Source of the DNA: Opitutales bacterium
GTDB taxonomy: Bacteria; Verrucomicrobiota; Verrucomicrobiia; Opitutales; T3Sed10-336
Direction: 5' to 3'
DNA length: 45,369 nt
Assembly (NCBI GenBank): GCA_007130045.1
Contig: SLTG01000019.1
Coordinates: 1 to 45,369 of the forward strand
Below the pieces are notes generated by a model, which saw only the letters and a program-made list of their open reading frames with translations, was not told the DNA's origin and searched no databases. A program made the translations under genes and the position numbers. Shown piece by piece: positions 39,059 to 45,369 of the stretch; positions within the stretch are counted from its first letter, which is position 1, and each line of letters opens with the position of its first letter.

Positions 39059-40593
39059 CTCACCTCCTCGGAATCGATATAGGCACTTCAGGGAGCAAAG
39101 CGTTGCTTGTGGGCGAAGACGGTTCCGTTACCGCGTCCGCGTCCACTGAATACGCGCTGTCCACGCCCAGACCGCTGTGGGCGGAGCAGGATCCCGAAGA
39201 CTGGTGGAAGGCGACGGTGGCGAGCGTCGGGAGAGTTCTCCTGGAGAGTGGCGTCGCCCCTTCTGATATTGCTGGAATCGGGCTTACCGGACAGATGCAC
39301 GGGTTGGTCCTGCTTGATTTTGAAGGTGCTGTGCTGCGTCCTTGTATCATGTGGAACGACCAGCGCACCGGTTCCCAGTGTGCGGCAATTACTGATAAGG
39401 TGGGATTGAAGCGAATTCTCGAGTTAACGGGGAATCCCGTTCTTCCCGGTTTCACGGCTCCGAAGGTCGCGTGGGTGCGAGAGAACGAACCGGAGGTTTT
39501 TGGTCGCGTCGCCAAGGTTCTACTGCCGAAAGACTACATTCGCTACCGTTTGACCGGAGAGTTTTTTACGGAAGTCTCGGATGCGTCCGGCACATCGTTG
39601 CTCGACGTGGCGCGACGAAAGTGGTCGGACGAGATGCTCGCCGCGTTTGAGATTCCGCGCGATTGGCTTGCGGAGGTCACCGAATCACCCGAGGTCAGCG
39701 CGAGTATTTCCGCCGACGCCGCCCGGAGCACCGGTCTTGTGGAAGGAGCACCCGTTGTCGGAGGAGGCGGAGATCAGGCGGCCCAGGCGGTGGGGGCCGG
39801 GATCATCGAGGAGGGAATCGTGTCTGCTACACTGGGAACGTCGGGGGTGGTTTTTGCGGCGTCGGACGAATACCGTGTAGAGCCGGAAGGGCGCCTGCAC
39901 GCTTTTTGCCACGCCGTCCCCGGGCAATGGCAGCTGATGGGGGTTGTCCTCTCCGCAGCGGGAAGTTTTCGCTGGTACCGCGACGTCCTGGGCGAAATGG
40001 AGATGCAGCGCGCCAAGCGCGAAGGGCGCGATTCTTACGACCTCCTCACCGAAGCCGCCGCGGGCGTTCCTGCAGGTTGCGAGGGGCTTATTTATCTTCC
40101 TTACCTCAGTGGCGAGCGTACCCCGTATCCAGATCCCAATGCTAGAGGGGTATTTTTCGGCCTTACGCTTCGTCACGGGAAAGCGCACATGACGCGCGCG
40201 GTTCTGGAAGGCGTAACCTACGGGCTGCGCGATTCACTGGAACTCATGCGTGGATTGGGCATTAAGCCCAGGCAGGTTCGAGCTTCCGGCGGTGGGGCGA
40301 AAAGTCCCTTCTGGCTACAGCTTCTGGCGGATAACTTTCAGAGCGAAATAGTCACGGTCAGCGGAGGTGAAGGGGCCGCATACGGCGCGGCACTGCTTGC
40401 GTCTGTCGGTGCAGGTATTCATGACGATGTCCGGGCGGCCTGTCGTACCGCGCTCGAATTGACGGGAAAAACCGAACCGGGGCCGGATGCCTCAGTATAC
40501 GATAAATACTATCCTCATTACCGAGCCCTGTATCCCGCCCTCGCTCCATCGTTTGCCGCTGTTGCTGAAACGGTTGCGAAGGAGGACAAATAG
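39055..40593 (+). CDS. xylB: Xylulokinase
   Basis: Phosphorylates D-xylulose to xylulose 5-phosphate, feeding the pentose phosphate pathway. A FGGY-family kinase of 512 residues: N-terminal ATP fold [39 protein letters not shown], the catalytic Asp in [14 protein letters not shown], and the second half with [16 protein letters not shown] and [19 protein letters not shown]. The start ATGA overlap with the xylA stop shows coupling. No xylose transporter or XylR gene is present in the window. Confidence 0.98.
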   Translation: MTHLLGIDIGTSGSKALLVGEDGSVTASASTEYALSTPRPLWAEQDPEDWWKATVASVGRVLLESGVAPSDIAGIGLTGQMHGLVLLDFEGAVLRPCIMWNDQRTGSQCAAITDKVGLKRILELTGNPVLPGFTAPKVAWVRENEPEVFGRVAKVLLPKDYIRYRLTGEFFTEVSDASGTSLLDVARRKWSDEMLAAFEIPRDWLAEVTESPEVSASISADAARSTGLVEGAPVVGGGGDQAAQAVGAGIIEEGIVSATLGTSGVVFAASDEYRVEPEGRLHAFCHAVPGQWQLMGVVLSAAGSFRWYRDVLGEMEMQRAKREGRDSYDLLTEAAAGVPAGCEGLIYLPYLSGERTPYPDPNARGVFFGLTLRHGKAHMTRAVLEGVTYGLRDSLELMRGLGIKPRQVRASGGGAKSPFWLQLLADNFQSEIVTVSGGEGAAYGAALLASVGAGIHDDVRAACRTALELTGKTEPGPDASVYDKYYPHYRALYPALAPSFAAVAETVAKEDK

Positions 40594-40699
40594 CACGAAT
40601 TTCTCAACGAGCGCGGTGAGCGGTATCAGAGGTTTTCAGGTAAGGGGTGTTCCATCATTGGTCGATTCCGGACTCAAATCATAAACGAAGAAGTGGAAA

Positions 40700-41101
40700 A
40701 TGGAAATAGACACAGAATCAATCGAAATCCTTCAACAAGTAGACGAAAAAACCAAAAAGGCCCGCCAGGAATTGCGCAAGGTCGAAAAGCTCCTGAGTAT
40801 TCTTGCGGCAACGGGATATAAGACCGTTAAGGATCTTCAGGAAGCTTTGAAACCAATAGACGGAAAAGAGGAGGAGTACCGCTTACTCTGTCGGCAGTAT
40901 TTGACGGCAGCCGGAGTCTCGTCTCTCCCTTCGGGAACAGTAACCAAAAGGAAACGTCTATCCGATATGCAAAAAGAACAAGCGGCACGCATGTTGAAGG
41001 ACGGAAGCAAATCAAATGAAGTGGCGGAGTTTTTCGGGGTTTCGACGGCAACCGTAAACAAAATCAAAGCAGAAGCCGGGTTGGTCCGCGCGAAGAAATA
41101 G
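40700..41101 (+). CDS. Small protein with coiled coil and helix-turn-helix
   Basis: A 133-residue protein I cannot name. Residues 8-35 are a charged coiled coil (ILQQVDEKTKKARQELRKVE), the middle is helical, and 86-126 form a helix-turn-helix (SDMQKEQAARMLKDGSKSNE, then VAEFFGVSTATVNKIKAEAG) like those in resolvases and transposase accessory proteins. A purine-rich stretch precedes the ATG. It stands alone between xylB and the debris region. DNA binding is likely; the target is unknown. It may belong to the accessory region. Confidence 0.65.
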   Translation: MEIDTESIEILQQVDEKTKKARQELRKVEKLLSILAATGYKTVKDLQEALKPIDGKEEEYRLLCRQYLTAAGVSSLPSGTVTKRKRLSDMQKEQAARMLKDGSKSNEVAEFFGVSTATVNKIKAEAGLVRAKK

Positions 41102-41102
41102 G

Positions 41103-41274
41103 CGAACCGAATGCCTCGCCATCCACCGTCCATTCCCCGAAGTCCTTCCCCTTGAAGTTTTCGATGAGGATATCCGGACGGGATTTCGGCGCCGTTGTTA
41201 TGGCCGCTGACCAGTAACGTAACTCCGGCATCCATGGCGAGCAGTACCCGGGGTACAAAAGTTCTTTCACCCAA
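41103..41274 (-). pseudogene. Broken 5' end of a secreted glycosidase-type gene
   Basis: Two frames on the minus strand together look like one protein start. First comes a signal-peptide-like stretch (VPRVLLAMDAGVTLLVSG), then, after a shift near 41185, DILIENFKGKDFGEWTVDGE and AFG. The latter closely resembles the first lines of the mature part of the secreted GH32-type and related proteins common in Planctomycetes and Verrucomicrobia (ILIADFEG-type motif). It stops being recognisable where the HTH gene ends, so only about 170 bp are left. The assignment is from remembered family sequence, not a search. Confidence 0.5.
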
Positions 41275-41304
41275 CCCGGTTTATCACTGGTTTTCCGGGA
41301 GCGT

Positions 41305-41442
41305 TCAGCCGATTCCACCAGGTGAGTTGAATTGTTGGCTCGCCTCTTTCAGGGCAAGGGCGATTTTTACCGCGGCGTCTTTCATTTCGCCGACCGTCAG
41401 CCATAGGGCGCGGCCTCTGGGCGTCGCCTTGATGGCTGACGT
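41305..41442 (-). pseudogene. C-terminal remnant of an unidentified protein
   Basis: Directly after the stop of the propeller gene, the same minus-strand frame reads IKATPRGRALWLTVGEMKDA then AVKIALALKEASQQFNSPGG and a stop at 41305. It has protein-like composition and helix pattern but no start codon, so I read it as the tail of a gene lost by rearrangement. I do not recognise the family. Confidence 0.4.
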
Positions 41443-42714
41443 TCAGCCTCGAATCAAATCCTTCATATCCGCTATGAAAACTCGCCGGGTTCCGTCGATA
41501 TAAGCATTGAAGGTAACGTACCGCCACATTCGGTCCCAGGCGGGATGAGGGTCTACGCGCATCACACCGTCCGGGATCGGTTGTTGAGTGTTGATCCGGA
41601 CTAAGACTTCCTCGCGCCCACTCTCGAGATCGATCCAGCGCAGGGGGATCGTCCCGTCGCCGAATGACATGTCCTCCATCGTGTAAGTGTCCGTGAGCAG
41701 GTGCTTGCCGTCTGTATGCACCGTCGGATGTCCTGATCCGGGTGTATCGTCGAGCATCTTGCACAGACCAGTGCCATCGGCGTTAACCTGGACAAAACGC
41801 AGCCCGGCACGATCAATATTGAGGTTCATCGATATACGCTTTCCGTCCGGGAACCAAGTGGCGTGGTGACCACGCTTTATCCATTGCTCGGGACCCACTG
41901 CACAGTGCATCTGTCCTCCATCGAGTCCTATAGTGAACCAAGCAAAACGTACCGCGGAATGATCGTTCTTGAACATGTTCCATCGCGGTTCATCGGTTGC
42001 GGGAAACCATCGCAGGCTCAACATGAGACAATCGCTCTGGGGATTGAATTTGCTGTGAAAACCGTAGATTTCCTGCCGTTTCGGATCGTCGATGAGGACG
42101 GGCGGGTCGGCTTGATTAATCAGGTCCGCAATGGAGGCAAGCATCCGCGTCTTTCCTGTTGATGTATCGGTCAGGTAGAATCCGTCATCGTCGGCCGGCC
42201 CCACGTTGCGTCGCATCTTGTCGAGGGGGATACAGACTCCGTAGCCCGGTTGAGTCTTCCGCATGGTCGCCATGTTGGCCGAGATCAGCCACTTGCCATC
42301 TGGTGATGCGTGGTATAACGTCCCTTCCATTGGTTGGCGTTTCCCGGTCAAGGGATCGAGCTTCCAGGCAAACGGGTGCCAGGTCTCCGTATTCACGTCG
42401 TTGAAGAACAGTTCATGGTCCGATCCGCCCCAGTTGATATTGGCGCCCATTTGTGGTTCCCAACCACAGGTCTCGGCCACAACGCGGTCCTTCCCGGTCT
42501 CAAGGTCGACCAAACAAACGTTACCCTTCTCGCCCGGTTGCGGTTGCCGGTCCTCAAACGGCAGTTGGAAAACGGCGAGATATCGTCCGGACGGGCTGAT
42601 CGGGGACGTGTCGAAAAAGCGGTGGATACAACCGGGTCGGTCCGGCGTGACACACCACACAGGAACCTGCGGGTCGAAGTCCGCATACTTCGGGAAGCTG
42701 TCGTGTATTTTCAT
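41443..42714 (-). CDS. PD40/TolB-type beta-propeller protein, oligogalacturonate lyase-like
   Basis: A 423-residue protein without a signal peptide, starting at the ATG at 42714 (MKIHDSFPKYADFDPQVPVW); the frame upstream to 42822 is not conserved-looking. It has repeated propeller blades with the PD40 pattern: DTSPISPSGRYLAVFQLPFE, YHASPDGKWLISANM, HHATWFPDGKRISMN, GHPTVHTDGKHLLTDTY and DPHPAWDRMWRYVTF. The His-rich blade edges resemble the manganese-binding top face of PL22 oligogalacturonate lyases. The family is common in Verrucomicrobia and Planctomycetes with sugar-acid genes. The enzyme activity is inferred from fold similarity and is not assured. Confidence 0.75.
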   Translation of the reverse strand: MKIHDSFPKYADFDPQVPVWCVTPDRPGCIHRFFDTSPISPSGRYLAVFQLPFEDRQPQPGEKGNVCLVDLETGKDRVVAETCGWEPQMGANINWGGSDHELFFNDVNTETWHPFAWKLDPLTGKRQPMEGTLYHASPDGKWLISANMATMRKTQPGYGVCIPLDKMRRNVGPADDDGFYLTDTSTGKTRMLASIADLINQADPPVLIDDPKRQEIYGFHSKFNPQSDCLMLSLRWFPATDEPRWNMFKNDHSAVRFAWFTIGLDGGQMHCAVGPEQWIKRGHHATWFPDGKRISMNLNIDRAGLRFVQVNADGTGLCKMLDDTPGSGHPTVHTDGKHLLTDTYTMEDMSFGDGTIPLRWIDLESGREEVLVRINTQQPIPDGVMRVDPHPAWDRMWRYVTFNAYIDGTRRVFIADMKDLIRG

Positions 42715-42767
42715 ATTCAATCGCCTTCCGTGCATTGAAAGGTAAGACTTGGCCTGCCGGTTTTTGA

Positions 42768-43238
42768 CTACTGGTGATCTCCCCTGCCGTAGGCTGCCCG
42801 TTCCGCTTCCACTACGGTCCAAGTGCCCTTTTCATCGGATTGCAATTTGAAGGAAAAACGCTCACCAAAGAGGGAATCGTCGGCAAACCCCATCAATTCA
42901 ACCGTCACAGTGGCTTTGTCAAAAACCTCCTCATGTGGTCCTTCGAATTGCGTTCTTATAGTTTCGCGCATGCTTAAATGTGGTACATCGAAGGATCCGA
43001 AAGACAGAAAGTAAGCCGTCCTCAAGGCTAGGATGGTAGGCTGTCGGACGTACACGCTGTCCGCGATGGCTGCTTCAGCTGTTTTCTCCGCCACCTCCTC
43101 AAGATTGACTTTCGCGGCCGACTTCCAATGAAGATCCCAAGCAGGATTTTCCTCAGCCTGAACTCTGAGCCCCGCGGCGAATCCCAGGAAAATGGCGAAT
43201 GCGATTGTACTGACTGCTATCCCGTGTGTCTTTTTCAT
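42768..43238 (-). CDS. Secreted protein of unknown function
   Basis: A 156-residue protein with a signal peptide (KKTHGIAVSTIAFAIFLGFA, cleavage after about residue 28, VQAEE). The mature part is alpha/beta, rich in charged residues, with a cystatin/NTF2-like look in its C-terminal half (ATVTVELMGFADDSLFGERF, then FKLQSDEKGTWTVVEAER), which could form a sheet. No catalytic motif was seen. It lies 53 bp upstream of the propeller gene, in the same direction, and may be in one transcript with it. Confidence 0.7.
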   Translation of the reverse strand: MKKTHGIAVSTIAFAIFLGFAAGLRVQAEENPAWDLHWKSAAKVNLEEVAEKTAEAAIADSVYVRQPTILALRTAYFLSFGSFDVPHLSMRETIRTQFEGPHEEVFDKATVTVELMGFADDSLFGERFSFKLQSDEKGTWTVVEAERAAYGRGDHQ

Positions 43239-43396
43239 AATTTACTGGCTTCAGCGAATTATTCGATTCCTTTCAGGGAAATCAATATTATTTGAGGAAC
43301 CGGATTGTTATTGGAGCATCCGGAGCGTTCCCCAACCGAGTATCCCGGGGAAATGGAGTATTTTTAGAGGTGTTAACTCCTCGGATTTTCGGAAAT

Positions 43397-43420
43397 TCCT
43401 TAAGTCGTTGTCCTTAAGTG
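43397..43420. repeat. Short direct repeats beside the tRNA-Arg fragment
   Basis: CCTTAAGT occurs at 43397-43404 and 43411-43418, and TTAAGTGG at 43413-43420 recurs at 43571-43578 inside the start of the integrase gene. They flank the candidate core site on both sides and could be arm-type integrase sites. The rest of the 43239-43558 spacer shows no gene. Confidence 0.35.
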
Positions 43421-43468
43421 GCACACCCGATAGGAGTCGAACCTATAACCTCCTGATCCGTAGTCAGG
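43418..43468 (-). other. tRNA-Arg(ACG) 3' fragment: attachment site of an integrated element
   Basis: On the minus strand the 51 bp begin with an intact anticodon arm (CCTGA-CTACGGA-TCAGG, anticodon ACG). They run through a normal T arm (ATAGG-TTCGACT-CCTAT), the 3' acceptor strand CGGGTGT, the discriminator G and an encoded CCA. Upstream of the anticodon stem the sequence has no D arm and no 5' acceptor strand, so the gene is incomplete. A tRNA 3' end duplicated beside a tyrosine integrase is the classic product of site-specific integration. Given the orientation, the intact tRNA should lie to the right, beyond the window. Confidence 0.88.
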
Positions 43469-43558
43469 GAAAGTCGGTCTCAGCATTTGTCCTGAACTGT
43501 CGTGAATTGTCACTCAAAATCGCCTTGAAACGGCCTAGATAAAGCCTTAGAAGAAGAT

Positions 43559-44932
43559 ATGCAAAAAGGCTTAAGTGGACAGAATATGACGGACGAGGAC
43601 GACGTAAACCGGACCAAAACCGGACCAGTAGCTCGGCGAAGTCTCTCAAAGGATCACCGGCTTTATTGGGAGGTCCGCCTGTACAAGAAACGATGGCGCG
43701 ATAATGCCGGACGGTTCTGCGAGTCGCCTCACTGGTACGTGCGAATTCATTTTGGTGGGCGTGAGACCCGGCTGTGCACCGGAATCTCAAACAAAACTGT
43801 GGCTGCAGGGATCGTCCGCGACTTGTATCTCGAAAGTCGCAGAATTGGTTGGGAGGAGGCATTGGGCATGTTTCGACGAGGGGAGGGACGGAAAAACGAC
43901 CGTTCACGCAAACTGACCGTCGGCGACTTTCTTGAAGCCGCTCGCAGTGTCTCGACGGCCCGGCCGGAGACTTTCAACGAATATGCACGGTGTCTGCGTC
44001 AGGTCGCCGGGCAAATTAACGGGGTAATCTCGGGTAAGGAAAAATTTTCCCGGCGCGACGGACGCTCCAAAAAAGTCCGCGAACGGCTCAATGGGATTCG
44101 ACTCGATTCTCTTACTCCCGAGGGGGTTGAGCGGTGGAAACGCCGCTATCTAGGAAAGGCTGCCGGAGACCCGGTGAAGCTCGCTCGAACTCGGACGTCG
44201 CTGAATACGATCATCCGACAATGCCGGGCGCTCTTTTGTCGGCACGTGCTCAAGCACTTGGATCTCGAACTTCCGCAGACGACTCTGGATGCCTTCTCTG
44301 AGATCGATTACGAGCGATCGCCGGATACTCGCTATCGAGGGCTGGGGAAAACGAGCCCGGAGCTATTGCTGATTGCGGCTGAAAGGGAGCTCTGTGACCA
44401 AAAACCGGAACTTTATACCGTTTTTCTCCTGGCGTTACTTGCCGGGTTGCGCCGGCGTGAGATCGACACCTTGACGTGGCAGCAGGTTGATTTGATAAAT
44501 CGGCAGATCCGAATTGAGCCCAATCAATACTATCAGCCAAAAAGCGAACGTTCCTGCGGGAACGTGCCTTTGGAGGAGCCGTTGGGAGAATTGCTGAGAT
44601 CACTGATGGCCCGGGCGAACGGTGAGTTCGTTGTGGCCTCGTACGTTCAACCCCAACCAAGCAAGCGGTATCGGTGTGATCCGCTTTTTCGTGAGTTGAC
44701 CGCATGGTTGAGAGAGAAGGGGGTCGCATCGACGAAGCCCCTGCACCAACTCCGCAAGGAGCACGGATCGCTCATAAACGCCCGGCACGGGATTCACGCT
44801 GCCTCGGTTGCGCTGAGACATTCGCACATTACGACGACCGCCAACTATTACACGGACTCCCGGCTTAAGGCGACCACGGGACTGGGGGAAGTGTTGAACG
44901 CCGGAGCCAAGGCGCTTAAGCGTTCAGGGTAG
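43559..44932 (+). CDS. Tyrosine recombinase / integrase
   Basis: A 457-residue site-specific recombinase. The C-terminal catalytic domain has Arg298 in LLAGLRRREIDTLTWQQVDL, Lys328 in YYQPKSERS, His396 and Arg399 in LHQLRKEHG, His421 in LRHSHITTTANYY and nucleophile Tyr430 (or Tyr431). The N-terminal half includes an arm-binding-like part (YWEVRLYKKRWRDNAGRF, HWYVRIHFGGRETRLCTG) and a core-binding helical part (about 120-250). The start lies 90 bp from the tRNA-Arg fragment, which points to the fragment as its attachment site. The N-terminal pattern is one I associate with a recombinase family abundant in Verrucomicrobia. The gene appears complete. Confidence 0.95.
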   Translation: MQKGLSGQNMTDEDDVNRTKTGPVARRSLSKDHRLYWEVRLYKKRWRDNAGRFCESPHWYVRIHFGGRETRLCTGISNKTVAAGIVRDLYLESRRIGWEEALGMFRRGEGRKNDRSRKLTVGDFLEAARSVSTARPETFNEYARCLRQVAGQINGVISGKEKFSRRDGRSKKVRERLNGIRLDSLTPEGVERWKRRYLGKAAGDPVKLARTRTSLNTIIRQCRALFCRHVLKHLDLELPQTTLDAFSEIDYERSPDTRYRGLGKTSPELLLIAAERELCDQKPELYTVFLLALLAGLRRREIDTLTWQQVDLINRQIRIEPNQYYQPKSERSCGNVPLEEPLGELLRSLMARANGEFVVASYVQPQPSKRYRCDPLFRELTAWLREKGVASTKPLHQLRKEHGSLINARHGIHAASVALRHSHITTTANYYTDSRLKATTGLGEVLNAGAKALKRSG

Positions 44933-45369
44933 CGCGTTCTCTTAAATTGGTTCGACAAAACCACGGTATTTTTATTTGGAGCGGTGATTTGCGACCATTT
45001 GGTAAGGGATGGATGTTTGGTGCTGGCATCGTTCTTGTAGAGTTGGCCATGAGCAATCGGGATACAAGAGGCTTCTGAGTGCCAGGGCACAGGCTCGCAA
45101 GGTGGCGAGGTTGGCGTTGAGTTTCCAGCTTCTGGAGCGGGTCTGATTTCATTAAACAACAACCGGGACTGCACTCGACGTCGGCATAAATCCGACTGGA
45201 ATTCGGTCTGGCATTCATTGCATGAGGCCTAAGATTGTTCCTTCGGTTGTCCCGAAAGCAAAGCCTTCCATCTCTCCTCGAAATGTTGGTCGAATTCGGC
45301 GAAGGTTTCCAGATGTCGGGTGTCTTTTTGCGGGTACGGAATCCGTGTGCAGAAACCCGGAAGGGGTCA
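44933..45369. other. Gene-poor right end inside the putative element
   Basis: This 437-bp stretch holds no complete gene that I can support. At the extreme right, minus-strand 45232-45363 is open and reads FCTRIPYPQKDTRHLETFAE, then FDQHFEERWKALLSGQ and a stop. This protein-like end has an in-frame TGA at the very edge of the window, so it may be a broken gene or a short remnant. The other minus-strand frames (for example 44916-45218) lack protein character. Confidence 0.3.

Noticed and set aside
44916-45218. A 100-residue minus-strand frame after the integrase
   Set aside because: Its composition is low in hydrophobic residues and irregular, it overlaps the integrase end, and it has no ribosome site.

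Overview
The window is a piece of a bacterial chromosome of moderately high GC. It most likely comes from the PVC group, and I favour Verrucomicrobiota, class Opitutae. This rests on gene content and on protein features I associate with that clade: an EF-Tu with an altered switch I, a lone large tyrosine recombinase, a Lys/Ala-tailed DNA-binding protein, and secreted sugar-related beta-propeller/glycosidase relatives. No rRNA is present, so the placement is inference.

Layout. 1-5 kb: a tRNA-Ser(GCU), then haem A synthesis and cytochrome oxidase assembly genes (ctaA, ctaB and a DUF420 membrane protein on the minus strand), facing a SCO-like copper lipoprotein and a membrane-anchored protein with two copies of a His-rich module. 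5-9.3 kb: two coiled-coil proteins and a large, GC-rich glycosidase-like gene. 9.5-20.9 kb: housekeeping genes: ffh; an Lrp-type regulator with an aminotransferase and der; fmt; a LysM protein abutting parB; secG; a LolA-like periplasmic protein; a HAD phosphatase; and an ABC sugar-type ATPase with no permeases. 21.2-24.6 kb: a tandem ribbon-helix-helix protein with a histone H1-like tail, an aspartate-type aminotransferase and NADP-type isocitrate dehydrogenase. 24.8-37.6 kb: the classic translation/transcription cluster tRNA-Thr, tuf, tRNA-Trp, secE, nusG, rplK, rplA, rplJ, rplL, rpoB, rpoC, closed by a strong intrinsic terminator. 37.7-40.6 kb: xylAB with a near-consensus promoter. 40.6-45.4 kb: an accessory region with a small HTH protein, gene debris, a PD40-type propeller protein, a secreted protein, and then the edge of an integrated element, marked by a 51-bp 3' fragment of tRNA-Arg(ACG) next to a tyrosine integrase.

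The points most worth a second look are: (1) RpoC lacks all four cysteines of the second zinc site while keeping the first; (2) EF-Tu has a remodelled, longer switch I without the usual RG before the invariant Thr; (3) the tRNA-Arg fragment plus integrase, which implies a mobile element running out of the right end of the window; (4) the RHH-RHH-H1 tail architecture, with a perfect palindrome coding for the joint between its parts; (5) the duplicated HxHP module protein in the oxidase assembly locus; and (6) an xylAB promoter that leaves almost no 5' leader and overlaps a LacI-type palindrome. I did not find a clear anti-phage or other new multi-gene system in the window, and no CRISPR.
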